30,473 nucleotides of DNA from Priapulus caudatus (Eukaryota > Priapulida > Priapulimorpha > Priapulimorphida > Priapulidae): NCBI RefSeq assembly GCF_000485595.1, contig NW_014579317.1:2535-33007 (forward strand), in the 5' to 3' direction. The notes below the pieces were generated by a model that did no database searches, was not told where the DNA came from, and saw only the letters and a list, made by a program, of their open reading frames with translations. The position numbers were made by a program, and so were the translations under genes. This document shows positions 19,681 through 30,003 of the stretch, piece by piece; the stretch's first letter is position 1, and each line of letters starts with the position of its first letter.

Positions 19681-21490
19681 CCATAGTTTATTGCCGATCA
19701 ATGTCATCAAGGAAAGTTTCTGGCTTACAGTTAACAGTGGTGTTGTATTTAGCTCATCTCGACATAGTCAGATGCAGCTTTGTAGAATGCCGCATGAATC
19801 GTCCATCACCGTCGTGCCGTTGCCGTGCCGATCAACTAAAGTTGGGCACAAAATCTTAACCGCCGTCGCATTGGTTAAACGGTGCACGATATTCGGGAGC
19901 GTGGGGGGTAATCGAAAAGCAGTTGGGATGTCGAAAGCTGGGGGTCAAAGGTCGAAAGGTGCAAGAGGTGTAAAAGAAGGGGGGAACGATTCACTCCTTA
20001 GATTAAGGTTATAACGGGAGGAAATCAGAATTGGCGGCACAAATCTTAAGACGGCTGCGACCAAGGCTCGTGATAGTTTGGTGTATAGCACATGGGGAGG
20101 AGAAAGCATCACTGTGGCCGCAAATTTGAGTCAGCAGGTCAAAGGTTCAATGGGCACGCGAGGGCAGATTTTAGAACATTTTGCTGAGGACATGGTCTGA
20201 CGGAGCGATTGAATAAACTTTTTTGTTTCAGCGGTGACGCTAGCATTTTTTATGCATTATTGAAAGTAGCCTATGAAATCTACTTCTGCTGAGCATGGCG
20301 AAAGAGTAATGTGTCAGAATAACCTTTTGACCGCTCAAGAGGAGGGTTAAGACATAGATTTGTTGACTGTCTGTTAGATAAGAATTTGACTGCCGGGTTT
20401 GGCTAGTAGAATCTATGAGCAGCTGGATGTCATGAGGGCTACAATGTCACAGTGAAATTTTTCAAAAGCAAATTTGGTTAAAGAAGGTTTATGCTCCCTT
20501 AAATCGTAATAATTTTCTATGGCAATTCTGGTACTGTCAGTATGTTACATGTAACGTATGCCACTGCAGTGTGCTACTTGCCAGTGCATGTGTTGGTGTA
20601 CTGTTGTAAGGTTTTGCCCTGCGTTAAATTGTTACAGGTGGCAGCTCTCTATTGGCAGCCTGGTAAGGCTTGCGTAGGAAAAATGGATGAGTGCTTAGCT
20701 GCTATTCTGTGCTTGCAAATAGTTGTTCTACTACGTATGATGGGAGCATTCGCAATCTTTAATCTGAAGACACTTTATGCCTAGGGGCACCACCGAGCGA
20801 TTTTTATCGGCTCGGCAGATCGGCCGGCGATTAAAATGCACAGGAATTTAACGCACCGTCACGAAGGGGCGACACGTAGGCGATTTTTTATCGCCCGCCG
20901 TCACGAAGGGGCCAGCACGTGACGTAGCTGAATTTGAGAGCGTACTGCGTACCGCACACTCGAAGAACTTTAACATCACATGATATCAACAACACTCCGA
21001 TTGTTTTAGAAAAATCGATTCGGGCGAGACAAAACGCCGGTCACGGGCACACGAGCGATAATAATGCGCCGCGGCGTAAATAATCGCCCCGGAGAAATAT
21101 CTAACATTTTGTGATACGGGCGATTCGGTCGGACCGATAACAAATCGCGTCACCGTGAAGGGGCACACGAGACGCCGACGTGAAGGGGCATCACGACGAT
21201 TTTTCAGCGCTTTTGAAATTCGCGCTGGACGGATCGGCGCGATAAAGAAATGCGCTACGATGGCTGCACTCCTAGCCATTAAAATGGCTTACGCGGCCAG
21301 GTCTTGTGGCAACTTTCCATAACGATCCTAACGAACATTCCTTTGAGAAGGTCCTGATACATCCCTGTGCATTCCACTGTTTTCGGCGTGTATGTGAACA
21401 CCATTTGGCACTAACAGGTTTACTAGAATCCACCACTCCACCACAGAGTCACCCGCAGTAGCACGTTAGATGAGCGCTGTCGCTCCGCGG
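19681..21490. other. Left-arm-specific 1.8-kb segment with Harbinger-like repeats
   Basis: The corresponding point of the right arm (about 23560-23630) has only ~70 bp, so this segment looks inserted in the left arm or deleted from the right. Its second half (20782-21250) repeats GTCACGAAGGGGC-like motifs at about 20861, 20899, 21150 and 21178 and begins GGGGCACCACCGAGCGA. That resembles the ends of PIF/Harbinger elements. No transposase is identified. The first half has no recognised content. Confidence 0.45.
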
Positions 21491-21802
21491 CATTGTTTAG
21501 TGACTCATTGTAATGTGGTATAAGTCACATCATGCTATGAGACTTCATTGAGGAGTAAAGTAGTTTCAAATTTTCAAGACTTCAGACACATGTTACAATA
21601 AGGTGGAACCCGATAGAAAGTTACTGCAAATAAACCATATCAGGCATTTTTAAATCCTAACTTTGTGCTAATAGTCTAATTTCCATTCTAAGCAAGGCTG
21701 AGCTAAGCAATTATTTGGAGGTGGTCCAGTGGAAACCTGGTTGACTGGTAGTAATTCTATTTCTGACTGATAGTTGCTGATGTTACTAATTGTGATTTTC
21801 AG

Positions 21803-21884
21803 AAATTTAAGCTTGGGCCAGAAAGGTTTTAAAGCACCAACAGCATATAAAACTGGTACAACAATCGCTGGCATTATATTCAAG
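21803..21884 (+). CDS. PSMB7: PSMB7 exon 2 (propeptide junction and catalytic Thr1), opposite orientation to the rest of the gene
   Basis: Acceptor GTGATTTTCAG|AAATTT and donor ATTCAAG|GTAAAT. It encodes [18 protein letters not shown] followed by TTIAGIIFK. The KTG-TT junction is the autocatalytic cleavage site of the beta-2 propeptide, so the first Thr is the nucleophile. It ends in phase 0 at Lys9, exactly as needed to join exon 3 (Asp10, at 16265 on the minus strand) and give [12 protein letters not shown]. The first base completes a codon from an upstream exon not found. Because it is on + while exons 3-8 are on -, the gene cannot be transcribed as assembled. The call as PSMB7 is firm; the explanation is inference. 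Confidence 0.92.
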
Positions 21885-21918
21885 GTAAATGCGTATAACA
21901 GTAGCAACTTAAATTACC

Positions 21919-22762
21919 TATATATATATATATATATATCAAAGAGTAACATAATAGAGAGAAGAGTATGGACACCATTTTAACAGCTTTTTTTGCATAG
22001 TTTTCAACTTGTAAATATTTATCAATATGTGAAATAAATATATTCAAACTTTACCTTGTTTTCGTCTATGATTCTGCTCTTAATCATATGGAACCACCAA
22101 TTTACCTGAAAATCGTATGTGTTCTTCAAAAAGTTCTTTGAATACGACAGGGTTTCACACGGTTTTCCCAACTGTTCGCATCTGAGCGTCGAATGTTGAT
22201 ATGCGGCGGCAGCACCAGGTTGTAACTACGGACGCTGGGGCTGTTGGGGATATTACGGTAAGCACAGTAACCGCACTTGTTTCGCTTCCTTACATCAGGA
22301 ACATGATGGCAACACAGCTAAAATAAGCTGCCTAGCTCTCGCGCGTGAACACACATTTATTACTAGCATGCTGAAACGCTAGACGCTGAATACAATTCGA
22401 TGCCTAATATCACCAAACAGCCCCCAGCGTTCCGTCATGGACAATAGAACACTAATCCGATAATAAACTTTCGGCCGCTCAGATGCGAATAGTGGGAAAA
22501 CTGTGTGAAACCATGTCGTATTCAAAGAACTTTTTTTGAAGAACAATACGATTATGCAGGTAAATTGGTGGTGTCATATGATTAAGGCGAGATCGAATCA
22601 TAGACGAAAACAAAGGTAAAGGTTTGAATTATTTTATTCACATATTGATAGAATATTTACAAGTTGAAAACTATGCAAAACGCTCCTTAAAACGGTGTCA
22701 TACTCCTTCTCTCTATTATGTACTCTGATATATATATATATATATTATATATATATATATAT
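21919..22762. mobile_element. Foldback element at the palindrome centre
   Basis: Inverted arms (about 21919-22260 and 22400-22762) pair through AACTTGTAAATATTT..., the segment around TTCTTTGAATACGACAGGGT, and GGTTTCACACGG...GCATCTGAGCG. They start in (TA)n runs on both outer sides. The loop is about 150 bases near 22260-22400. It begins 35 bases after the PSMB7 exon 2 donor, inside what should be intron 2. Confidence 0.75.
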
Positions 22763-22921
22763 ATACATATATTTATAACATTTTTTGTTATTACCTTGAA
22801 GTTATTCTATTTAATAAAAAAAAAATGCATAGATCTTATCTCCGACCTTTGGTGTTCATAATTTAATGATAACTTTTAAAAGCATAGAGCTACATAGTTG
22901 AAATTTGCTGGAATTGTTCCT

Positions 22922-23406
22922 AGAATATCAAATATCGGCAGGGTGGAGAAGAAATACCAATTTTGAATTAAAGATATTGTCAATGAAATCTTGTAAAACG
23001 AACCAGACGAGTGTCACACCACAGACTGTTTGTTATCTGCGTTATATGCTATATAATTGCCAAACCCTACCTAATTTGCTTCTTTTTTTTTAAATATCAA
23101 AACCCCTAGCCCTTATTCATTCACATACCAAAAATAAGCAAAATCCGTTGAACCTGAACTGACTAATGGAAATTCCCATTTTTGCCAAAAAATCGTCGTG
23201 GCTCGAAAGTACGCCGACTGACGTGCTCCAAAATAGGACGTTTAATATGGGAGCATAGCAGTAACAACTACACCCAATTTCAAACATGTGGGTTAAACGG
23301 TTCCCGAGTTATCGTTGACCGAAGCCAAATGTTGACGGACGGACGGACGGACGGACGACGAACCATGGCAATAGCTCAGCTTGACGATGTCAAGGTGAGC
23401 TAAAAA
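22922..23406. repeat. Dispersed repeat-like segment ending in GGAC tetranucleotides and GAGCTAAAAA
   Basis: Present only in the right arm. It contains a CCCAATTTCAAACATGTGGG segment, a (GGAC)n run at about 23335-23358, and a 3' end CAAGGTGAGCTAAAAA. This layout is typical of abundant short non-autonomous elements in marine invertebrates. Family assignment is from memory of pattern only. Confidence 0.4.
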
Positions 23407-23600
23407 TGCCTGATATGGTTTATTTGCAGTAACTTTCTATCGGGTTCCACCTTATTGTGGCATGTGTCTGGAAGTCTTGAAATTTGAAACTATTTACTCC
23501 TCAATGAAGTCTCATAGCATGATGTGACTTATACCACTTTACAATGAGTCACTAAAAGACAAACCACTGTAACTGTAAGCAGAAACTTTCCTGATGATGA
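23407..23600. repeat. Inverted copy of 21490-21650
   Basis: CCTGATATGGTTTATTTGCA through ACAATGAGTCACTA is the inverted counterpart of 21500-21645, with few differences. It joins the inner and outer palindrome arms. Confidence 0.8.
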
Positions 23601-25574
23601 TGGAATAAACTATGGGCATGGTGTAGCATGTTAGATCCGGCCCAATGATATAGGAGCTGTCCACATTTGCACATTTGCACATGTCGCACATTGCGAAAAT
23701 GAATTGGGGACAGCTCTTATTATATCCTTGAACCTTAGATCCTACATACAACCTACCTAAGAAAACTAGGCCATTTGCTGATGTCTGCCAAATTTACTTT
23801 CTACAGAAGTGGTATGGCTTCAATGGTGGGCTAAAAATGGATGAATTATTCTTATGCAATAACTTCACACTTGTGCACAAATTGGAAAGTTTTCCTCTAA
23901 TAGAGGGTTCCGCGACTTGCACTAAACATAGCAATATTACCTACAATCCCGTGCCGCCGGCAATACTGGTAGTCAGAATTGCGAACACGTGTTACCGATA
24001 TGTGCAATCTAGCGATTTTACATCGATAGATTGTTCATACGATAGTGTTATTATAGTAATCTATATTAGCAGTAAGTGGATCCCGGTTTTGCAGACAGGT
24101 TTACCAGCGCGTGTTGGGGTGCTAGAGTTCGATATGATTGTGCAGACCCGGTTTTACACTTACAGGGTGTTGCAGGCAGGTTTATCAGCATGGGTTGGGG
24201 TGCTCTGCTAGAGTTCAATGAGATTACACAGGTCCGGTTTTGCAGGGCTTTGCATGCAGGTTTATTAGCGTCGCAAGATTGCACGCAACACATATGTTCA
24301 TGGACTTGAGTTTGTTTACATCGCAAGTTGTTCAGAAATTTCACAGATTTTACTGCATATAGCTATCAAACGCAGCGTTTTATAACATCTGGTGTATGCA
24401 CATTTGCCAACTGTCTGATGTGTACGTAGTATGGACAAGTAGTTTGATTCACTAGACAACGTAGCCAAAGCATGCTATCTCGAGAAAATTGCATGCATTG
24501 GGAATCGACACCCGCACGAGAATGGAGCGAGGACCACAACTTGTGCCCACCACATACTTATTTGGATCTCGTGAATTGACTACCTAACATTCTAGCCGAG
24601 ATCATTTTATACTCTCAAGGACTTTCAGAACCACAAAAGCCTGGATGCCTACGATCGACTGTTCTGTGGTTGGGTTAGTGGTGTATCAGTCTGCATCTAT
24701 CATGTGAACAGTGAGAGTCCCATCTACGTTATCCGAGCACGTGTTATGCACTCCCAGTCTCTGATTATACCATCTCTCTATCCGTGCATGGGTCACGATG
24801 AGAGAATATGGGACAGGCATCATGTCAGCACACTGTAATTGTAAAGTCGGGCTTGGTGAATTCTGTTCACATGTTGCCTCGGTGCTTTTTATGTAGAGTA
24901 TGCTGCACGTGCAAGAGAAATCACCACCCCCACTCAAACAGCTGCCTACTGGATGCCGGCGATATATGTATATTTAAGTGTAAATGTGTAGCGGCGTGCA
25001 GTGTACCTGTCTGTTGCAGAGGAGTATTTGACCGGCATTTTCAGGTAATTATCGGCAATACTAAGCAAAAGAGAGTAGAGAAACATTAAGACATTGGTAG
25101 TAAATACATTTCGTGTTTATTCAGCATTACTTTTTTATTGAAAATTCTCCAAGCGTCTGTGGTCTGCCTGGTCTCTCGTCACTTTACCTTGTGTTGTGAT
25201 CACGCTAGGCAGCCTAAAAAAGCTGTGTGGCTCTCTCTGATACCGATTACTGCAGTTGACAACACCGCAGGAGAGCGGCATTGTGATGGATTTGCTTAAT
25301 AGGCAAATGAAATGAGCAGAGGTGCGTTGCTCAATGTACTTGTACCATGCCTGAACTGGTTTCTGGAACCGTCATGGCAAGCGACGTTGCATTGTGGGTA
25401 ATTTGAAATTCGCGGAACCCTCTATAGCTCTATCCCACCGCCTAGGTGTGATTTTATGGGATGTGTTCTATGCTGTTTGCCACGACAATAGCCAAAATCT
25501 CTCTTCAATTTGTGCATACGTGTAAGTCGGGCCCACATTTTTTACCCAACTAGAAGTTAGAACTATTTTACTGT
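23601..25574 (-). repeat. Right outer arm of the large palindrome
   Basis: Inverted homolog of 16765-19680 with roughly three quarters or more of positions conserved in the stretches compared by eye. It ends abruptly at ...AACTATTTTACT, where the LINE begins. It has no recognised gene. Open frames differ between the arms, arguing against coding function. Confidence 0.8.
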
Positions 25575-27404
25575 ATTATGACGCAGGTGGTGGGGCATGG
25601 TGAAATTAGGCGCTCCCAGCTGCGACCGCGACATAGATGGCGTCGATTACGATCTGTGTGCAGGCATTCCAGTCCACGATGGTCCGTGGAAAGAATGAGT
25701 TCTTGAATTCCTCTGTTGAGGTTCTAATGACTGCGAGTTTGTTGTCGTTTTTGCTCCTTGATGTTTTTGCTGCGATGGACCCATCCTGATGTACTGGACT
25801 TTAGGGATCGCAGTACTTCCAGAGAGAATTTTGTTGAGAAGGTTGAGTCGCTTCTCTTTACGGCGTAGTTGAAGATTCGGCCAATTAAGTGATTGTAACA
25901 TTGCAGTTACGCTGTTGGTTCTGCCATAATCGTTGCAGACGAATCTAGTTGCACGGCGTTGGATCATTTCAATTTTTTCGATCTCTTTTTAAATGTGGGT
26001 CCAAGACTGTACAGCCATACTCTAGCTTAGACCGAATGAGAGATTTGTATGCTGTGGCTTTCAGCGCTTTGGGCGCGTATTTCAGATTCCTTTTGACGAA
26101 GCCAAGGGTGCTGTTGGCTTTCGCACATAAACTATTGATATGTTTGTCTCACTTCAGGATGTTAGAGAGAATTACGCCGAGATACAGAGTTGACTCAACC
26201 TCCTGGAAGAATTTTCCATCTATTTCGTAGAAGTATGATAGCGTCTTTTTCTTCGTGTTGCACGCAGGATGTAACATTTCTGGGCGTTAAATCGCATCCC
26301 CCAGGTCTCGGCCCAAGATTGAAGGATGGACAAGTCTTGCTGCAGCATGTGCTGATCCTTGATGAAGTTGATCACCCTATATAGGAGACAATCGTCGGCA
26401 AACAATCGCACTTTGCTGGTTACAGTGGCTGGTAGATCATTGATGTGTAGAAGGAACAGTAAAGGGCCAAGGACAGTTCCCTGTGGAACACCCGAGTCCA
26501 CTGAAACACAATCGGAGTGTTCCCCTTTCCACGACCACTTGTTGTGATCGATGACACAGAAATTCCTGAATCCATTTGAGTATGTGGTTTCTGATGCCGT
26601 AGTGGCTTAGCTTCTTCAGCAACCTCTGATGGGGCACCGTGTCGAATGCCTTGGTGAAGTCCAGAATGGCTATATCGATCTGTGCCTTGTTATTGTGTTG
26701 TTGTAGGAGATCATGTGCGGTAGTCAGTAGCTGGGTCTCACAGGGATGTTCTCGTCGAAAGCCATGTTGAACGTTGGTCAAGATGTTGTGGGTTTCCAAG
26801 TGTGATAGTATATGACAATAAATTACATGTTCCAGAATTTTACTGCAGACACATGTGAGAGACACTGGACGGTAGTTTTCACACGCGTGCCTGTCTCCTT
26901 TCTTGTATACTGGAGTAACGAAAGCCTTTTTCCAGTTGGAGGGTAGTTGACCATCATCACGGAATTGTTGGAAAATCGCACTCAATATTGGTGCTATCTC
27001 GTGAGCTGTTTCTTTCAGGATGCGGTTGGGGATGGCATGGATCCAGACCGCAGGCCTTGTTTGGGTTGATTCTACTGAGAAGCGTTTTCACGCCAGCTTC
27101 AGCTATGGTGATATCGCCAATATATTTTTTCGGTTCACCTTGAATGTCAAGAATGTTACTGGTGTTTTCTTGGGTGAACACAGACTTGAACTGATCGTTC
27201 AGGAGTTGAGCTTTGGTTTTCGAATCTGCATAAAGTTTTCCACTCTGCCGAAGAAAGGATATTCCAACATTGTCTGCTTTTTGAGATTTAATGTATCTCC
27301 AAAATGTTCTTGGGTTATTCTCTTTGAAACTGAGATTGAGGATTTGGTACAGATATACCCGATATGATTGGTGTATTAATTTCCGAACGAGTTTCTTCTG
27401 TGTT
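25575..27404 (-). pseudogene. CR1-like non-LTR retrotransposon, 5'-truncated and frameshifted reverse transcriptase
   Basis: Reading on the minus strand, a pre-RT linker (FWRYIKSQKADNVGISFL) is followed by a reverse transcriptase domain. It has NWKKAFVTPVYKKGD, YRPVSLTCVCSKILEHVI, the catalytic DFTKAFDTVPH (about 26661), [16 protein letters not shown] and FADD (about 26402-26391). A C-terminal region includes RRATRFVCNDYGRTNSVTAM. At least three disablements are present: frame changes near 27040 and 26525, and frame breaks or stops between 26220 and 25970. The N-terminal AP endonuclease is absent because the element is cut at 27404, the usual 5' truncation. The 3' end is placed at 25575, where the palindrome-arm sequence stops. 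It is non-functional. The clade is judged from motif style. Confidence 0.85.
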
Positions 27405-28138
27405 CTTGCATTGTTTTGCGCAGACATAAGCTGCCTTGCTGCTATGAGATTTGAATGAAAAAAACGATGCGAATGAGACAATCAGTGCATGCAGTCATAC
27501 TTTGTACACAACATGCATACATCAACATGTAAACTCGCCCTCCGTGATTTTGTCACCATTATGAATGATTGTTGACCTCGTCGATTTAGCCAAAGCATAA
27601 TCTTGACTTTCGTTTGGGAAACATCTTTACGATAATTAGACACAATTTCTGGCTTCTGAGACATTATTAGAGTCAGTGCATCAAAATGATGAAATTTTTA
27701 ACGAAATCATGCTATGAAAATGTAGCTCTGGCCAAGCCTAAAATAGCACCCGTAAAAAAAATTACAAGAGCTCTTTTTTTCATACAAAATCAAAAAAGAG
27801 CTCTCGTAAAAAAAAGTTATTTTTAGGCTGCCCGACACCCGGAGCTCTTTCAAAAACACGTCATGCCACGACCACCTGATTACGATGAAAACCCCAGACG
27901 ATGCATGAGCACTGGCAGTACCAAAATAATGATTCATGCCCATAGCATAAAAACAATTCCATTTCAGTATGAAATGTGGCGTAGGTGGAATGGGGAGGCG
28001 AGTTTATTATGTGGGCTGTGTGCAGAATGTAACATACTACTCGAACTATGTATACCAACATGTTTTGACAGAAAACTACAAAGTTCTACCAAATCACCTG
28101 GTCCACAGGCACATGGAACGTCTCATTAAAAAAAAAGG
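27405..28138 (+). repeat. ~730-bp repeat unit, copy A
   Basis: Nearly identical to 29279-30003 in direct orientation, with scattered substitutions and one short indel around the AAAAGAGCTC tract. Both copies start CTTGCATTGTTTTGC and end in an A-rich AAAAAAAAGG. Inside is an imperfect hairpin (AGCCTAAAATAG...TTTTTAGGCT) and, after a possible acceptor CCATTTCAG, a 56-codon open frame conserved in both copies (MKCGVGGMGRRVYYVGC... to NHLVHRHMERL). The product is not recognised. Confidence 0.85.
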
Positions 28139-29278
28139 TAAATAAACACGAAATGTATTTACCACCAAAGCCTTAATGTTTCTCTACTCTATGTTGCCTA
28201 TTATTGCCGATAATTACCCGTAAATTCCGGTCAAATGCTTATCTGCAACACACAAGTACACCGCACGCCCGCCCGCCCTGTGCACAAACAACATGAATAA
28301 AAGAGCAGGTAAGAAAGCGTGATCGCAAAATTATTCCTAATAATCGAGTAATTATAACGATGAGCTGCTGCCTGCCTCTGAGCCTCCGTTTCGAGGCCCG
28401 CCAAGCCAAACATAATGCGCGCGGGCATGACGTCACACACACACGACTACAGTGATAAATCAAAAGTAGCGCCGTTAGGGATTCTCGGATGATACGTCCT
28501 CTTTACATTTTCACGGAGAGAACATTTCCTGCAGGGTTTCACGAGATATCTCAGGCGGGAGTAGGTAAGAACAAAGGAGAGTTATAATTCGAACAAGTCA
28601 ACATTTAGCTACACATAGATACCAAGATGGAAACTGTTGGATGTGTATTTGTGCTGTGAAGGTGTGAAATGAAGTGAGCGCCAAGCAAATTTTACTGATT
28701 TCGCACCTCTTTCTTGTTGGGAACGCGCAGTCAAATGGGAGGAACTAGAGTTTATTTTGCCATAAGGTAGTATGATTATGCATGACACGAAGTATTTGCT
28801 AGTCTAGTACTGAAGAAATTAGCGTTTAGATGCGCATTGTGCGGCTTTAAAATAAATACTTCTAATGGTGATTGAACTATGAAACTTTTTATGTAGCGTA
28901 ATTATAACCTAAATTAGCTGAAAATAACCCTAGAACCTAGAGTAAACTCTTCCTTAAGTCGGGCCCACATTTTTTACCCAACTAGAAGTTAGAACTATTT
29001 TACTCTCTGCCTCTGCCTGGCACTTGATCTTGATTGTGTACTGCGTCGACCGCATATACGCGTATTATGACTTTTGGTGGTCCTGCTGTCCACTACATTT
29101 TCAGCCGAAATTCGAAACCTGCGGTGCCGTGCTCGACAAACCCGCTTGCCCGATGGCCCAGGGCAACCAAAATTCACCCCCGGGCAAGTAGCTTGAAATT
29201 GCATTTGCCTGTTCGGGCAACAAGTTTTTTTTATTGAATGGCTAAACATAATGAGATTTCTCTGTTTCCACCCGTCCC
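28139..29278. other. Spacer between the two repeat units, with palindrome-arm fragments
   Basis: 28139-28235 is homologous in direct orientation to 17943-18055 and inverted to 25030-25130. 28832-29265 is the inverted counterpart of 16500-16940. The middle (28236-28831) has no recognised match or gene. Confidence 0.65.
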
Positions 29279-30003
29279 TTGCATTGTTTTGCACAGACAT
29301 AAGCTGCCTTGCTGCTACGAGATTTGAATGAAAAAAACGATGCGAATGAGGCAATCAGTGCATGCAGTTATACTTTGTACACAACATGCATACAGCAACA
29401 TGTAAACCCGCCCTCCGTGACTTTGTCACCATTATGAAGGATTGTTGACCTCGTCGATTTCGCCAAAGCATAATCTTGACTTTCGTTTGGGAAACATCTT
29501 TACGATAATTAGACACAATTTCTGGCTTCTGAGACATTATTAAAGTCAGTGCATCAAAATGATGGAATTTTTAACAAAATCATGCTATGAAAAATTAGCT
29601 CTGGCCAAGCCTAAAATAGCTCCCGTAAAAAAAATTACAAGAGCTCTTTTTTTCATACAAAATCAGAGCTCTCGTAAAAAAAAAGTAATTTTTAGGCTGC
29701 CTGACACCCGGAGCTCTTCCAAAAACACGTCATGCCACGACCACCTGATGACGATGAAAACCCCAGACGATGAGCACTGGCAGTACCAAAATAATGATTC
29801 ATGCCCATGGCATAAAAACAATTCCATTTCAGTATGAAATGTGGCGTAGGTGGAATGGGGAGGCGAGTTTATTATGTGGGCTGTGTGCAGAATGTAACAT
29901 ACTACTCGAACTATGTATACCAACATGTTTTGATAGAAAACTACAAAGTTCTACCAAATCACCTGGTCCACAGGCACATGGAACGTCTCAATAAAAAAAA
30001 GGC
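29279..30003 (+). repeat. ~730-bp repeat unit, copy B
   Basis: Direct copy of 27405-28138. It follows palindrome-arm sequence (28832-29265) without an intervening LINE. Copy A follows the LINE that replaced the equivalent arm sequence. The conserved 56-codon frame differs only by Thr-to-Ile and Ile-to-Asn changes and runs on to NKKKAVLVF. Confidence 0.85.

Noticed and set aside
19572-20014. Open frames starting MCEHCGKMW, hinting at a zinc finger
   Set aside because: Only one Cys-x2-Cys pair and no following His pair. The right palindrome arm, the inverted homolog, does not preserve the frame.
20542-20784. 80-codon frame with YWQPGKACVGKMDEC, vaguely Tudor-like
   Set aside because: Too short and hydrophobic outside this stretch, and no splice-supported context; resemblance is not specific.
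21260-21300. Possible first exon of PSMB7: ATG, 13 codons, ending AG before GT, in phase with exon 2
   Set aside because: Phase fits by chance, but the peptide (MAALLAIKMAYAAR) lacks the strongly conserved FSFDNC-type motif of beta-2 propeptides and sits in Harbinger-like repeat sequence.
16500-25574. Palindrome as two alleles joined head-to-head by the assembler
   Set aside because: Not excluded, but the arms differ too much and by large indels, including absence of the PSMB7 exon from the right arm, for ordinary allelic copies. An old inverted duplication is preferred.
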